A DNA stretch of 64,000 nt, taken from positions 1,674,001-1,738,000 of the forward strand of contig NZ_CP112874.1 of assembly GCF_029910235.1 (NCBI RefSeq). The letters run 5' to 3'. This DNA is from Pseudanabaena galeata CCNP1313 (GTDB lineage: Bacteria > Cyanobacteriota > Cyanobacteriia > Pseudanabaenales > Pseudanabaenaceae). The position numbers and the translations under genes were made by a program. Of this stretch, positions 9,528 to 20,205 are shown in pieces; the stretch's first letter is position 1; each line of letters begins with the position of its first letter. The notes beneath the pieces were generated by a model. That model was not told where the DNA came from, made no database searches, and saw only the letters and a list, made by a program, of their open reading frames with translations.

Positions 9528-9560
9528 GCTTATTCCTGCGACTTCGGCGCAAGAATAAGC
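9528..9560. terminator. Hairpin at the 3' end of the RppA-like gene
   Basis: GCTTATTCCTGCG pairs with CGCAAGAATAAGC (one mismatch), two bases past the stop codon of the leftward response-regulator gene. No good U-tract is present, so this is a possible terminator or mRNA 3' cap. Confidence 0.5.
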
Positions 9561-9561
9561 T

Positions 9562-10245
9562 TTAGCCAAAACGATAGCCTTTGCCATACACCGTATTGAT
9601 CAAAGAAATTTGGCGATCGCGATCAATTTTGCGGCGCAATAACTTGATCTGAGCCGCGAGAGCGTTACTAGTGGGAATATCTTCTCCTTCTTTCCAGAGA
9701 TGTTGGGAGATCTGCTCATGACTTAGTAATTGATTGGGCTGCAACATAAAATATTCTAAGAGTTGATATTCTCTCTCGGTTAAAGCGATCGCCACTTGAT
9801 CTCGGTATACGACTTGATTATCGCGATCAAGTTCCAAATCTCCATAACTTAATTTTGCTGGTTCACTAGTTAAGGCGATCGGCAATGGTACACGTCTTAG
9901 TAAAGCTCTTACTCGTGCTAGCAATTCTCGCAATTCAAAGGGTTTAACTAGATAGTCATCGGCTCCACTATCTAGCCCTGTCACGCGATCGTCAAGAGTA
10001 TCTTTGGCTGTAAGAATCAGAACTGGGGTGCTATCTCCTTTTTGGCGCAATTGGCTGCAAATCTCAACTCCCGATTTCTCTGGCATCATCCAATCCAAAA
10101 TCAATAGGTCATAACCACCTGTCTGAGCTAACTCCCATCCGCGATCGCCACTATTAGCACTATCAACCGCATAACCCTGATTTGTTAAAATCCGTTGTAA
10201 TGGTTCAGCGAGTTCTTCTTCATCATCTACCAATAGGATTCGCAT
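9562..10245 (-). CDS. rppA: OmpR-type response regulator, RppA-like
   Basis: A 227-aa transcription factor with a receiver domain (about 1-120) and a winged-helix DNA-binding domain (about 130-227). The acidic pocket DDEEE, the phospho-acceptor in LILDWMMPEKSG, the LTAKD switch and the DYLVKPFELRELLARVRALLRR linker are all visible. The receiver closely follows cyanobacterial RppA/NrsR, which controls photosynthesis or nickel-responsive genes; the choice between these roles cannot be made here. The cognate RppB-type kinase normally sits next to it and is absent. It follows the taxis locus on the same strand but is separated by a palindrome. Confidence 0.8.
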   Translation of the reverse strand: MRILLVDDEEELAEPLQRILTNQGYAVDSANSGDRGWELAQTGGYDLLILDWMMPEKSGVEICSQLRQKGDSTPVLILTAKDTLDDRVTGLDSGADDYLVKPFELRELLARVRALLRRVPLPIALTSEPAKLSYGDLELDRDNQVVYRDQVAIALTEREYQLLEYFMLQPNQLLSHEQISQHLWKEGEDIPTSNALAAQIKLLRRKIDRDRQISLINTVYGKGYRFG

Positions 10246-10278
10246 AAATCTCCATCATTGCCGCAATTTTAATTATAA

Positions 10279-10325
10279 AACCGATTTTTGGTAGCGCGGC
10301 AAAGCCGCGCTACCAAAAATCGGTT
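10279..10325. repeat. Perfect 22-bp palindrome
   Basis: The stem AACCGATTTTTGGTAGCG and the rest of the arm surround an AAA loop between the CheW-like and RppA-like genes. Core GCGGC-AAA-GCCGC. Confidence 0.85.
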
Positions 10326-10345
10326 CTGAATTTGACTAAGTGTCC

Positions 10346-10801
10346 CTAACTTGCCATTTTTAGTAATAGTGCTGAATCCAGTAAAAACACAGTTTGCGGA
10401 TCAGATTTTTTGATGGAAACTTGCATCATGTGACTAGCTATGCCGAGCGTGTCGCGATCGCGATATTCGGCTGGCACTGGTTGTAACTTATGCACAGGAA
10501 CATCTTCTACATTAGGTAAAGCGGCGATCGTAAGACCATACAAGCTATATTTACCTGCAAAAATAACCAAAAAACCTTTAGTTAGATTGACCTCTTGATT
10601 ATAAATTTGCTTATATAAATCAATCACTACAACTTCTTGATCTTCATAGGTCGTTATTCCCAGTAACTTATTACCACTGCGATGAATTTGAGGTAAAGGA
10701 ATAATCCGCACTACACTATCAATACCCATCGCTAAATTGAGATTTCCCATTGAGAAGATCAGGAATTTAAGTGTCTCTTCTTTCTTTTTATTGCTAAGCA
10801 T
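10346..10801 (-). CDS. CheW-like adaptor protein
   Basis: 151 aa comprising one CheW domain (about 10-148). The fold is suggested by FLIFSMGNLNLAMGIDSVVRIIPLPQIH, the KLLGITTYEDQEVVVIDL core strand and a closing DSALLL. CheW proteins couple chemoreceptors to CheA. It is the last taxis-type gene of the leftward locus and is separated from the CheA gene by about 230 bp of palindromic repeats. This spacing makes it a probable accessory adaptor, the primary CheW being the one at 19671. Confidence 0.75.
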   Translation of the reverse strand: MLSNKKKEETLKFLIFSMGNLNLAMGIDSVVRIIPLPQIHRSGNKLLGITTYEDQEVVVIDLYKQIYNQEVNLTKGFLVIFAGKYSLYGLTIAALPNVEDVPVHKLQPVPAEYRDRDTLGIASHMMQVSIKKSDPQTVFLLDSALLLKMAS

Positions 10802-10858
10802 TGTAGTTAATTATAATTTCGTATATCGCAAATCTCAGAAACCATTTAGGAATTGTCT

Positions 10859-10936
10859 AGATCCCCCCCAGCCCCCCTTAAAAAGGGGGGAGAATTTAAT
10901 TCTTCCCCCTTTTTAAGGGGGGATTGAGGGGGATCT
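10859..10936. repeat. G/C-tract palindromic repeat
   Basis: AGATCCCCCC and GGGGGATCT form the outer arms and CCCTTAAAAAGGGG-type blocks form inner palindromes on both sides. Similar repeats are widely dispersed in filamentous cyanobacteria (family knowledge). Confidence 0.85.
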
Positions 10937-10997
10937 CTTAGAATTTTTAACATTAGCAAGTAATTGTTGAATAGTTTCTCAGGATGGTGGGTCACAG

Positions 10998-11019
10998 ACA
11001 AGGGGCTTAAGCCCCTTGT
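10998..11019. repeat. Short perfect palindrome
   Basis: ACAAGGGGCTTAAGCCCCTTGT lies 15 bases after the stop of the CheA-type gene. It may act as a terminator for the leftward operon. Confidence 0.6.
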
Positions 11020-11033
11020 TCATCTAGCATCAC

Positions 11034-14000
11034 CTATACAAGGAGGCTTTGAATAGTTTTGCTTAGTTCTTGCTCTAGATAGGGTTTAGTGAGATATCCT
11101 GAAGCACCAAGCATCTGAGCCACACCGCGATGTTTAGCGCCACTGCGAGAAGTGAGCATCACAATGGGGATATTTTGATAGCGAGGATCTTTACGACAAG
11201 CTGCTAAGAATTCAAATCCATTCATATTAGGCATTTCCACATCACACAATACAGCTTGAATTTCAGAGGTTCTCGCAAGTTGCTCGATCGCCTCACGTCC
11301 ATCCCCTGCTTGGAGTACCTGATAACCAAACTTTTCTAATGTCAAGTACAGTGATTGGCGAGCGGTGAGTGAATCATCCACAATCAGAAGTGTTTTTCTT
11401 TGGATAAACTTCGGTTTAGCTTCCAGTAAAGGCGGAGTAGAAATAGCGTTATTTGTAGATAGATAACCTCCAACCGTAGTACTAGATGATTGTTGGATCG
11501 ACAACAATGCTGAAGTATCAATTACAGGCACAAGCGTACCATTACCCAATACCGTACAACCATAAAGATAGGATGGTGGTGCGATCGCTTTGCCAAAAGG
11601 CTTAATTGCTAATTCCTGCTCGTTGAGTACGCGATCTATAGGCAGCGCCATAATTTGATCCCCATCGGAAAATAGTAACAAGGTGATTTGATTTTCTTCA
11701 GTGAATGATTCGGTATTGAATATGTCTTGGGACTGTTTGGGTAATGGATAGCCCTCTGCAAATAGGTCGGTGGAATATAGAGGGATTAACCGATCTTCAA
11801 AACGGTAAAACCTACTGCCTTGGATGATTTGCACTTCATTAGCCTCAATGGGGATAATTCCCAGCAAGGTATCGATGGCGATCGCTAATAACCGCTCTTG
11901 AATGCTGAAGATCAGTAGTTTGGCAATACTCAAAGTGAGCGGCAGTTTAATTGTAAAAGTCGTACCTTGTCCTATTTCTGACTTGATTTCAATTGATCCT
12001 TTGAGACTGCGAACTTGCTCTTGGACAGTTGACAGCCCCATGCCTCGACCTGACAATTCCGAAACGGCTTCTACTGTCGAAAAGCTAGGCTCAAACAAAA
12101 GCTGATAGAGTTCTTCATTGGTAATCTGATCCGCTTTTTCTAATTCCAATAAACCAGTCGCGATCGCCTTTGCTTTGATATGGGCGGGATTAATGCCCTG
12201 ACCATCATCCTTGATTTCGATATAGGTTTGATTGCCACGATAGTAAGCACGAATTTCAATGGTTGCAATCAAAGGCTTACCGAGATCTAGACGCTTTTGA
12301 GTAGACTCTGTACCATGATCGAAGGCATTGCGGACTAAATGCACAAAGGGATCATAAAGCTTTTCCAATACGGATTTATCAACTAATGTACCTGTGCCGA
12401 ATAGTTTCAGGCTGACCTGTTTATTATACTTATTGGACATCTCCCGCACCATGCGCGGTAAGCTGCTGAGGATGTCACCTAAGGGCAACATCCTTGACCA
12501 CAATAGGTCATACCGTAGCTGTTTCAGGATTTGCTGTTTGCGTCGTTGAGTTTGTTGTGTCTGTTGCATTAAAACCTTCATATCGCGCATTCCTTCATCC
12601 ATCTGCGCGATATCTTCAAGCGCTTCTTGGATAAAGCTATGCAGATGCCCATAGGAATCCATTTGTAATGGATCGAAATCTGCTAATAGACTAGCTGAAG
12701 TCGAAAAGTTGGTGGGAATAGCATTAAGACGAGCAGAATCTACAGTTAGCTCTTGGGTTCTAACTTGCGATCGCTGCGCTTTATCTAGCCAAGTTTGCAG
12801 ATTTTTTGAAAGTTGATCGAAACTTTTGAACTGCTTTTGAATGCGTTCAATTTTAGATTGAAGCTGCTGATTTTGCAGGATCGAAGCATTCTCTTGTGTC
12901 ACTAATTCACTAGAGAAGTTATTCAATCGATCTAATCTAGGCAAATCGACTCGGATGGTTTCGGCTATATAAGGAGTGGCAGTTGTTGGAATAGAGGCAG
13001 TCTCTTTGGAAGCGTAATTTTTGGCTATTAGTGATTTGGAATTTTGTGGAGACTCAGACAATGGCAGGGGAGAGGGAGTGGCTAATTCTGTTAATGAAGG
13101 CTCTTGAGGTCTAAAGAAATCAGATAATTCAGATATATCTGATGCGGTATCAAAATCATTAAAGTTATTTTTTTCTAAAGCCTCATTGATATTAGATACT
13201 TCTTCGTCTAGATGTGATTGAGAAATGGGAAAAATATCAAAATTTTGGTCTAGATCTATATCTAGTTGATCTAGATCTACCTTATCAAAATCATCAAATC
13301 CGTTGGGTTCTATTTTTGCTTTTAATAGGTCTGAGTTGATTGAGGAGATATCATCATCAAGCTCGGTAAATTCCGTCCTATCAGCCAGTAAGTTTAAGCT
13401 TGTTTCTAGGGTTACTTCTGGAGTTACTTCTAGAAAATTATCGACAAAAATATCTGAGATTACATCTTCTTGAGTTTTATTTTGAGTTTCATTTTGAGTT
13501 TCGCTTTGAATATTTATTTGTATTTTGTTGTTAGCTTCCTTTTGTGAATCTGACTGAGGAACTGGAAATTTAATTTCATCTAGTTCTTTTTCTAAAGATA
13601 GGAACCAATCGTCAGCATTGTCAAACTCCTCCTCAAAAGGAGATTCTTCAGATAAAGTTGCCATCTTTATCATTGCCTGACTTACTAGATCGTGATCGGT
13701 TTGATTGTGGGGTTTTGTCAGAGCAATTAACTCTTGACTAGGTTGCCCTCCTTGAGCGCGATCACCTGCCAAAACCTCGGCACGGGCAGCTTCAAAGTTA
13801 GCGATCGCCACTTTCCCTACCAAAATGGGATTATCAGGATTATGTTCGAGAGCATCTAATGTCACTTGGGCGATCGCTTTAAATCCAGATAAATTTAACA
13901 GTTCGCCAATACCGCTAAATACTTCTACTTGCGCTCGAATTTCCCCTGTCACAGGCACACCTTCGGGATTAGCAAGCACATTTTGCAATCTTAAAATCCC

Positions 14001-14492
14001 CTGCTGCACATCGCCTTCAAACACGATCTGCACTATATCAACACCTAGCTCGGCGGCTGTAGGCAATTCAACATCTTCATCCGTATCACCCAAATAGAGC
14101 TTCAGCACTTCAAATATAGGCTCGGCGGTCGCGATAGCTGCTGCCGATTCGTAATGTCCTGATTGCAGTTGATCCATTAATGGTATCCGCAAACAGTCGT
14201 AAGCCTGTAACAACAAGCCTTCCACATCCGCATCAATCTCGCCTTCAAAACGATATAGCGATCGGAAGACATCTTCTAATTGATGGGCGATGGTTTTAAT
14301 GCCTTCAAAGTTAAGGCTTGCTGAGCCTCCCTTAATGGAGTGAGCAGCACGCATAATCGAGTGAATATTCGCAGTACTTCTGTCTTCACGTAGAGAGAGC
14401 AACCCTGTCTCAATTGTTTGCAAAAATTCAGGCGCTTCTTGCTTAAAAAATTGATAGGCTTGATCGTGAATTTCTGTTTCTGTACTGTACAT
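11034..14492 (-). CDS. CheA-type hybrid histidine kinase (PixL/HmpE/PilL-like)
   Basis: A 1152-aa chemotaxis kinase. An Hpt domain with the phospho-acceptor His51 (AAHSIKGGSASL) is followed by a second Hpt-like or spacer region. A long acidic Asp/Glu/Asn-rich linker (about 280-480) comes next. The P3 dimerisation helices precede a HATPase with N-box LVRNAFDHGTES and G-box DDGQGINP (about 700-850). A CheW-like P5 domain and a C-terminal receiver (about 1030-1150, phospho-site in LCDVEMPNMNG) complete it. This matches the CheA of cyanobacterial type-IV-pilus taxis systems. It is encoded after the two receptors on the same strand, the same order as pixL or hmpE. Confidence 0.93.
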   Translation of the reverse strand: MYSTETEIHDQAYQFFKQEAPEFLQTIETGLLSLREDRSTANIHSIMRAAHSIKGGSASLNFEGIKTIAHQLEDVFRSLYRFEGEIDADVEGLLLQAYDCLRIPLMDQLQSGHYESAAAIATAEPIFEVLKLYLGDTDEDVELPTAAELGVDIVQIVFEGDVQQGILRLQNVLANPEGVPVTGEIRAQVEVFSGIGELLNLSGFKAIAQVTLDALEHNPDNPILVGKVAIANFEAARAEVLAGDRAQGGQPSQELIALTKPHNQTDHDLVSQAMIKMATLSEESPFEEEFDNADDWFLSLEKELDEIKFPVPQSDSQKEANNKIQINIQSETQNETQNKTQEDVISDIFVDNFLEVTPEVTLETSLNLLADRTEFTELDDDISSINSDLLKAKIEPNGFDDFDKVDLDQLDIDLDQNFDIFPISQSHLDEEVSNINEALEKNNFNDFDTASDISELSDFFRPQEPSLTELATPSPLPLSESPQNSKSLIAKNYASKETASIPTTATPYIAETIRVDLPRLDRLNNFSSELVTQENASILQNQQLQSKIERIQKQFKSFDQLSKNLQTWLDKAQRSQVRTQELTVDSARLNAIPTNFSTSASLLADFDPLQMDSYGHLHSFIQEALEDIAQMDEGMRDMKVLMQQTQQTQRRKQQILKQLRYDLLWSRMLPLGDILSSLPRMVREMSNKYNKQVSLKLFGTGTLVDKSVLEKLYDPFVHLVRNAFDHGTESTQKRLDLGKPLIATIEIRAYYRGNQTYIEIKDDGQGINPAHIKAKAIATGLLELEKADQITNEELYQLLFEPSFSTVEAVSELSGRGMGLSTVQEQVRSLKGSIEIKSEIGQGTTFTIKLPLTLSIAKLLIFSIQERLLAIAIDTLLGIIPIEANEVQIIQGSRFYRFEDRLIPLYSTDLFAEGYPLPKQSQDIFNTESFTEENQITLLLFSDGDQIMALPIDRVLNEQELAIKPFGKAIAPPSYLYGCTVLGNGTLVPVIDTSALLSIQQSSSTTVGGYLSTNNAISTPPLLEAKPKFIQRKTLLIVDDSLTARQSLYLTLEKFGYQVLQAGDGREAIEQLARTSEIQAVLCDVEMPNMNGFEFLAACRKDPRYQNIPIVMLTSRSGAKHRGVAQMLGASGYLTKPYLEQELSKTIQSLLV

Positions 14493-14548
14493 GGCTGCTA
14501 TCCTATTGCTTTTTGCTGATTCTCTGTCCTGATTCTTTGTATTAGCTT

Positions 14549-17161
14549 CTATGCGTTGACTTTAAACTGAGCTACACTAACCTGCAATTCTTCAGCCACT
14601 TTAAGTAACTGGCTAAAAGCATCATTTAGATTTTGGGTATAACTAGAGTTAGAACTAGCGATCGTCGCCACGTTTTGAATCGTTTGGCTAGCCTGAGTCG
14701 AGGTTTGTGATTGTAAAGCCGCAGCTTGGGCGATTTCCCTTACTAGTTGGTTAACCTGTTGACTGGAAGCCGAAATATCGGTCAATTTTTGGCGTGTTTC
14801 TTCAACCAATTGTGAACCACTGTTCACCTGTTTTGTCCCAACAGCCATCGCTTTGACCAGATCATTAACCTGAGCCTGAATTTCTTCGATCAATTGCCGA
14901 ATTTCGGTGGTAGCTTTTGCCGAACGTTGGGCAAGCGCTCGTACTTCGTTGGCAACTACTCCAAAACCTTGCCCTTCTTCGCCAGCCCTTGCGGCTTCAA
15001 TGGAAGCATTTAGAGCGAGCATGTTTGTCTGGCTGGCAAAGCCGCTAATCAGTTTAACGACCTTGGAGATCTTCTGTGAAGCTTCTCCCAACTGCTGCAC
15101 TTTTTCGGCGGTTTCTGACACGGTGTCCCGAATTGCTGTAAAACCTTCAACGGTACTATTCATAGCTGCATCACCTTCAAGTAATGCTTGGTTTGCTGAT
15201 TTCACTTGAGCTTCGGCTTGGATCGCACGCATTTCTACGCCTGAGATTAATTCGGTAAGTGTCTGAATGCGTTCTAGAGTTTCGGCGATCGCTAACATCT
15301 GTTCTGAGACTCCATCTGATACGTTTTGCATAGTTGGTTGGTTCTGCAAAACAGTTTGAGATACAGACTGCGAAGCAGATTGAACCTCTGTTACTAGCTT
15401 GCGAAGGTTTCTAATAGTGGCGTTATAGGAGTCGGCAATTGTGCCAATTTCATCTTCCGTTACCTTAGCGCGAATCGTTAAGTCACCACGACTGATCGGA
15501 TCAACTTCGATCAGTAATTCCAAGGCTCTTTTTTGGATAAACTCTTTGGCTTGTTTCTGTTCTTGAATGCGTAGCTCAGCTTCGCTCTGAGCGGCTTCCT
15601 GTCTAGCTTCAGCAATGCGTTCAGCCTCTAGTTGCTTTTCTGCAATTAGAACTTCTAACTGCTCAGCCATATTGTTTAATTCTTGTGATAATGTGCCTAT
15701 TTCATCGCGGCGATCGCTATCAGTTAAACGTTCGCTTATTTCCCCAGTACCAATCTTTTGAGTGAAACTAGACAAAATACGCAAAGGCCGCGCAAAAGAA
15801 ATAGCAACGATGATGCCGATCGCTCCAGCTACAAGAATTGAAATCCCTGCGATCGCATAACCTGCGTTGGATAGAGTTCCAACTAGTTCTTGAATTTCTG
15901 ATAGCGGACGACCTACATAAGCAATGCCAACTGGTTTAGCGTTCCCATCAATCAGCTTGCGGTGATCGTAAAGAGGGGCATAGAAGGTGAGGTAATTGAT
16001 CCCTGTGATGTTGGTTTCCCCAACATATTCCTGTCCTTGTTGAAGTACAGCATCAGAAACCTCACGAGCTGAACGAGTACCGATCGCTCTAGTATTATCT
16101 GGATTTTTGGTGTTGGGATCGACGTAAGGGACATTGGTGGCAACGCGCCAATCCTGAGCGAAGATAGTTGCTGTGGGCATATTGTAGCGTTTAGAAAACT
16201 TATCAACGATGCCATAATTGCGATTGAGTAACGATCCCACCACAGCCGTACCAACGATGCGTCCTTTAACTTTGATCGGGTATACAGCCATGCTGATCAG
16301 CCCAGATTTCCCTTGCTCAATGTCATAGGTTCCTGCGGGCGCAGGTTGCTTGTTTTCAGCGAGTCCTTGAATTGCTTGAGGACGAATACCGATATTGGCA
16401 GGCTTTTCTAGTCCTAGGGCTTGCAAATCCGAGGATTTCACTAGTTCAATGCCATACATTGGTTGACCTGTTGCGATCGCATTTTTGACAATTGGTAAAT
16501 TCGCCAAATTACGACCAGTAGGAATACTCCCCCGTTTGTATAGCTGAGGAATTAGTTCTAGTTGATTTCTTTGATCTCTGGAGGCAAGCAAAGGAAACTT
16601 GCTAAAATCTTCGTCAAGGACGAGTATATTTCCTTCAATGCTACGCCCACGACTATCTGTAATCAGCTTAATATTTTTAATAGATTCTGGTTCAACACCT
16701 TCGCCGCTCACTTGGAGCAAAGGTTGCAGAATCGACCGTTTGGCTGCTAGTTCGTTAGCATCATTGAGATCAAAACTATTCGACTCTAACGCTTTAGCGA
16801 TCGCTTCTGCATCCTGTTTACTTTCATTATTTGTCCAAAGTACATACTCTGAAACAAAGAATGAACCCTTCTCCTGTACTGAGATCCGTAGTTCCCTAAG
16901 AGAAGCTTGTTCTGAAGATTTAACAAGGATTTGAGTCACGATTAATACAGGCAAACCTGAAGCTAATAACAGCACAATCGATAACTTCCAGCGTACACTC
17001 CAGTTATTCCAAACTTGGGCTGGTAATTTCCAAAGAGGAGTTTTGGGATGCAGTATGGATGAAGCTCTCTCTGGCAGTGAGATTCGGGTGATTGACTTTT
17101 GGGGTAAAATTGGCTCTGGATTTTCAGAGGGAGGGATTTCTGGTTTGTCTTGAATTAACAT
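14549..17161 (-). CDS. Methyl-accepting chemotaxis protein with Cache-type sensor (PixJ/HmpD/PilJ-like)
   Basis: An 870-aa receptor. A proline-rich cytoplasmic head (1-50) leads into the first membrane helix (about 58-80, LSIVLLLASGLPVLIVTQI). A large extracytoplasmic Cache-like sensor follows (about 85-440), with a conserved GTAVVGSLLNRNYGIVDK segment. A second membrane helix (about 445-468) precedes a HAMP domain (about 470-530), a coiled-coil linker with a second HAMP-like unit ([19 protein letters not shown]) and a signalling domain. The hairpin tip is [22 protein letters not shown]. It lacks the bilin-binding GAF domains of PixJ1. It is a tandem paralogue of the upstream receptor, 70 bp away. 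Confidence 0.93.
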   Translation of the reverse strand: MLIQDKPEIPPSENPEPILPQKSITRISLPERASSILHPKTPLWKLPAQVWNNWSVRWKLSIVLLLASGLPVLIVTQILVKSSEQASLRELRISVQEKGSFFVSEYVLWTNNESKQDAEAIAKALESNSFDLNDANELAAKRSILQPLLQVSGEGVEPESIKNIKLITDSRGRSIEGNILVLDEDFSKFPLLASRDQRNQLELIPQLYKRGSIPTGRNLANLPIVKNAIATGQPMYGIELVKSSDLQALGLEKPANIGIRPQAIQGLAENKQPAPAGTYDIEQGKSGLISMAVYPIKVKGRIVGTAVVGSLLNRNYGIVDKFSKRYNMPTATIFAQDWRVATNVPYVDPNTKNPDNTRAIGTRSAREVSDAVLQQGQEYVGETNITGINYLTFYAPLYDHRKLIDGNAKPVGIAYVGRPLSEIQELVGTLSNAGYAIAGISILVAGAIGIIVAISFARPLRILSSFTQKIGTGEISERLTDSDRRDEIGTLSQELNNMAEQLEVLIAEKQLEAERIAEARQEAAQSEAELRIQEQKQAKEFIQKRALELLIEVDPISRGDLTIRAKVTEDEIGTIADSYNATIRNLRKLVTEVQSASQSVSQTVLQNQPTMQNVSDGVSEQMLAIAETLERIQTLTELISGVEMRAIQAEAQVKSANQALLEGDAAMNSTVEGFTAIRDTVSETAEKVQQLGEASQKISKVVKLISGFASQTNMLALNASIEAARAGEEGQGFGVVANEVRALAQRSAKATTEIRQLIEEIQAQVNDLVKAMAVGTKQVNSGSQLVEETRQKLTDISASSQQVNQLVREIAQAAALQSQTSTQASQTIQNVATIASSNSSYTQNLNDAFSQLLKVAEELQVSVAQFKVNA

Positions 17162-17195
17162 AGTCTTCTCTAAATCTTAGGATCAAATATTTAAT

Positions 17196-17228
17196 TAGTT
17201 TATTCAGTGCTTCGCACTGAATAAACTA
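17196..17228. repeat. Palindrome between the two receptor genes
   Basis: TAGTTTATTCAGTGC-TTC-GCACTGAATAAACTA, 15-bp perfect arms. It could attenuate transcription or protect the upstream mRNA. Confidence 0.75.
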
Positions 17229-17231
17229 AAC

Positions 17232-19589
17232 TTAAGCGACTTTGAACTGAGATACGCTTACCTGTAAATCTTGAGCAACTTGCAAAAGTTCAGAGAACGA
17301 TCGCGCCACATCTTCAGATTGTTTTGATGTATCCTCGGCGATCGCTGCGACTTCTTGCATCGTCTGACCCATGTGATCGGATGTTTGGGTTTGGTAATCC
17401 GCCGCGATCGCAATTTCCCGAACAATGGTGTTGACCTGCTTACTTACCATTGCGATTTGCGTTAGTTTTTCACGGGCATTTTGGACAAGCTTTGTGCCTG
17501 TGACTACTTGCTCAGTCCCCGTCTCCATCGCGGCAACTACTTCATTAGTTTGGGCTTGAATCTCTTCCACAAGCTGTTCAATTTCCGCCGTTGATGCTGC
17601 CGACTGCTCCGCCAGATCGCGTACCTCTTCGGCAACCACACTAAAACCTCTTCCTTCTTCGCCAGCACGGGCTGCTTCGATTGCCGCATTCAACGCTAAC
17701 AAATTGGTTTGAGCCGCAAAGTTACCAATTAAGTTCACAATTCGTGAAATCTTTTGCGAAGTCTCACCTAGCCGTTTGACCTTTTTCGCCGTTTCCGAGA
17801 CAGTCTCACGAATTTCCGAAATCCCTTCAACTGTGCGATTCATTGCTTCATCGCCTTCTTGGAGAACTGTTGCCGCGATTTGCATCCCTTGCTCTGCTTG
17901 TTTGGCTCTAGTTTCTACACCTCGACTCGACTCAGCCATGACTTGAATTTCCTGTAGCGCCGAGTTAATGGACTCTGACTGCTTTTGAGCCTCATTGGAT
18001 ACCGATCGCACAGATATTTCGTTACTTGTAGCAGTTTGGGTTACGGACTGCGATGCACCCTGTACATCTAGTACCAGTTTCCGTAAGTTGCGAATAATGG
18101 CATTGTAGGAGTCAGCGATCGTGCCAACCTCATCAGCAGTTACGTTTGCCCGAATCGTCAAGTCTCCACGACTAACTGGATCTACTTCCATCAGTAGCTC
18201 TAATGCACGACGTTGCAAGAATTCCTTCTCTTGCCTTTGCTGTTCAGCGCGTTCATCTGCCTCGGCTCTAGCTTCTTGTCGGGCTTTTTCTAGTCTTCCT
18301 GCTTCTTGTTGCTGTACCTCACTCAGATACTTGAGTTGTTCTGCCATTCCGTTAATGTTGCTAGATAGTACGCCTAGTTCATCTTCACTAGCAACCTCTA
18401 AGCGAGTCTCCAGATCTCCCTGTCCGATTTTGGCTACAACCTTAGCTGCTTCCTGAATTGGTTTAACAGCTCGATTGGCAAGTAGGGCGGCTATAAACCC
18501 AACCAACAAAGCTGTTAACCCCGTACCTGTCGCGAAGGTTAGTAATAAATCTCGTTGAGGCTTGAAAACACTACCACCCGTATCAATGCCAATAATCACT
18601 CCTAGGTTGAGACTAGGCATATTGCGATAAGCAGGTAATGGCACATAGGTTAAAAATTGCTCTTTCCCGTCAAGAAGGTCAATTCCCACAACTGTACTTG
18701 TGGTCTTACTATTGACCGCTGATGCTAGACTTGGCAATTCCATCTGAGACAGGTTACCTTCATGATCGCTTTCTTCAGCCAGAAATATTTTGCCTGTTGC
18801 ATCGATTAAATGATATTCATCCTCATCATTATTGATACTTCCTTTGATAATTTCACCCAATCGATCAATAGGAATTTGCGATCGCATCACACCGATCAAC
18901 TTATCTGTGCCATTCTCCTTTACGGGCGCAGCTACGATCAAACTGTTACTTTTATCAGTTGGAGACAACACTGGCTGCGAAATAAATGGAGTTCCCTTAG
19001 TAATGACATGTTTAAAAAAGTCACGATCTTTAATACTGGCATTGGGGTCTTGGGTAGATGTAGATCGAATTGTGGTGATCCCATTCAGATTCGCAAAGGC
19101 AACTAGGTCATAGATTCCATAAGTACGAGCATAGTCATTAAGTACGGCTTCTCTCTCGGTTTGAGGTAATACCGCCTGTACTTTCGGATTCGCAATAATT
19201 GGGTGGGTTGCTAACACCTGAATATCACCATATCGCTCAAACATAAAACGATTAATCTTATCGGCGATCGCATTTGTTTTCTGTAGTTGCGTTTCCCGAA
19301 TTCTTTCGCCTAGAGATACGCTAGATAGATAAGCCGCCACACTACCAATAACGACCACAGGAATCGTACTAATCGTTATCGCCAGAAATGTTGCTTTGGT
19401 ACGCAGAGTCAGCGATCGCCATCCCCATTTTTTCGGCTTTTCATTTATTGGAATGGGTGGGACATCTTCTAGTAAATTTTCCAGAGAAACTAACTCTGTA
19501 TGATGGTCGTTGTCCAAGTTGCCATTCGGGTTATTGCTGTTGTCGAGTGCTTGTGGTTGATTTTTGGGTTGGTTATCTTGTGTCAACAT
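17232..19589 (-). CDS. Methyl-accepting chemotaxis protein with double-Cache sensor (PixJ/HmpD-like)
   Basis: A 785-aa receptor. After a 50-residue cytoplasmic head, membrane helix 1 (about 52-75, [19 protein letters not shown]) leads to a dCache_1-type sensor (about 78-350) with typical [14 protein letters not shown] and [14 protein letters not shown] segments. Membrane helix 2 (about 355-378) is followed by HAMP (about 380-435), a Glu/Arg-rich coiled coil, a second HAMP-like unit and the signalling domain with tip [20 protein letters not shown]. The C-terminus VSQFKVA resembles that of its paralogue. dCache domains usually bind small molecules, so chemical rather than light sensing is inferred. 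No GAF chromophore domain is present. Confidence 0.93.
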   Translation of the reverse strand: MLTQDNQPKNQPQALDNSNNPNGNLDNDHHTELVSLENLLEDVPPIPINEKPKKWGWRSLTLRTKATFLAITISTIPVVVIGSVAAYLSSVSLGERIRETQLQKTNAIADKINRFMFERYGDIQVLATHPIIANPKVQAVLPQTEREAVLNDYARTYGIYDLVAFANLNGITTIRSTSTQDPNASIKDRDFFKHVITKGTPFISQPVLSPTDKSNSLIVAAPVKENGTDKLIGVMRSQIPIDRLGEIIKGSINNDEDEYHLIDATGKIFLAEESDHEGNLSQMELPSLASAVNSKTTSTVVGIDLLDGKEQFLTYVPLPAYRNMPSLNLGVIIGIDTGGSVFKPQRDLLLTFATGTGLTALLVGFIAALLANRAVKPIQEAAKVVAKIGQGDLETRLEVASEDELGVLSSNINGMAEQLKYLSEVQQQEAGRLEKARQEARAEADERAEQQRQEKEFLQRRALELLMEVDPVSRGDLTIRANVTADEVGTIADSYNAIIRNLRKLVLDVQGASQSVTQTATSNEISVRSVSNEAQKQSESINSALQEIQVMAESSRGVETRAKQAEQGMQIAATVLQEGDEAMNRTVEGISEIRETVSETAKKVKRLGETSQKISRIVNLIGNFAAQTNLLALNAAIEAARAGEEGRGFSVVAEEVRDLAEQSAASTAEIEQLVEEIQAQTNEVVAAMETGTEQVVTGTKLVQNAREKLTQIAMVSKQVNTIVREIAIAADYQTQTSDHMGQTMQEVAAIAEDTSKQSEDVARSFSELLQVAQDLQVSVSQFKVA

Positions 19590-19670
19590 TGCTGATTCTC
19601 CGTATTAATCTAACTAAATTAATCTAAAAAATTTTAAAAAATCTCAAAACAAACAAAATTTATCTAGCGT

Positions 19671-20192
19671 CTAGATAATCTGCGCGATCGCCTTGCCATC
19701 AAGGACTAAAAATGTCTCTTCATCACCACTCAACCAATAGCCCCGACAAACTTGCATCATCTCTGGATTCGCAAAGGTGAGTACTGAAGATTGGATTTTA
19801 GCAACATCGCATTTCATCATCTGCCCAACATGGGAAACCGCAAAGCCAATGACATTTTCTTGGCTACGCAGAAATATGATGTGGCACTTGTCCTGAAATT
19901 TTTCCTGCGTATATTCCTGTGCATAGAGAGGCTTATATCCCAAAAGACTAGCTAAATCAATAACCCAAATCACCTCTCCACGCCAGTTATAGATCCCCAT
20001 TACGCTTTTGTCTAGACCTGCGATCGCCGTTATTTGCGACAAATTAACCTTGACAATTTCCAGCAACTGATCGGTAGGCAGTAAGGCTTGCTGGTCAGCC
20101 TCCAGATAGAATGACAAAAATTGTGCAGTCTTCATCTGAGATTTAGATAGCTGATTGAGATTTGTCTGACTGTCAATCATCTGACTTGTCAT
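19671..20192 (-). CDS. CheW-like adaptor (PixI/HmpC-like)
   Basis: A 173-aa single CheW domain (about 25-170). The core strand VMGIYNWRGEVIWVIDLASLLGY is typical. It lies between the CheY-like gene and the receptors, the same position as pixI or hmpC. It is expected to link the receptors to the CheA kinase at the cell pole or junction. Confidence 0.88.
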   Translation of the reverse strand: MTSQMIDSQTNLNQLSKSQMKTAQFLSFYLEADQQALLPTDQLLEIVKVNLSQITAIAGLDKSVMGIYNWRGEVIWVIDLASLLGYKPLYAQEYTQEKFQDKCHIIFLRSQENVIGFAVSHVGQMMKCDVAKIQSSVLTFANPEMMQVCRGYWLSGDEETFLVLDGKAIAQII

Positions 20193-20205
20193 GGCGATCG
20201 CCTTC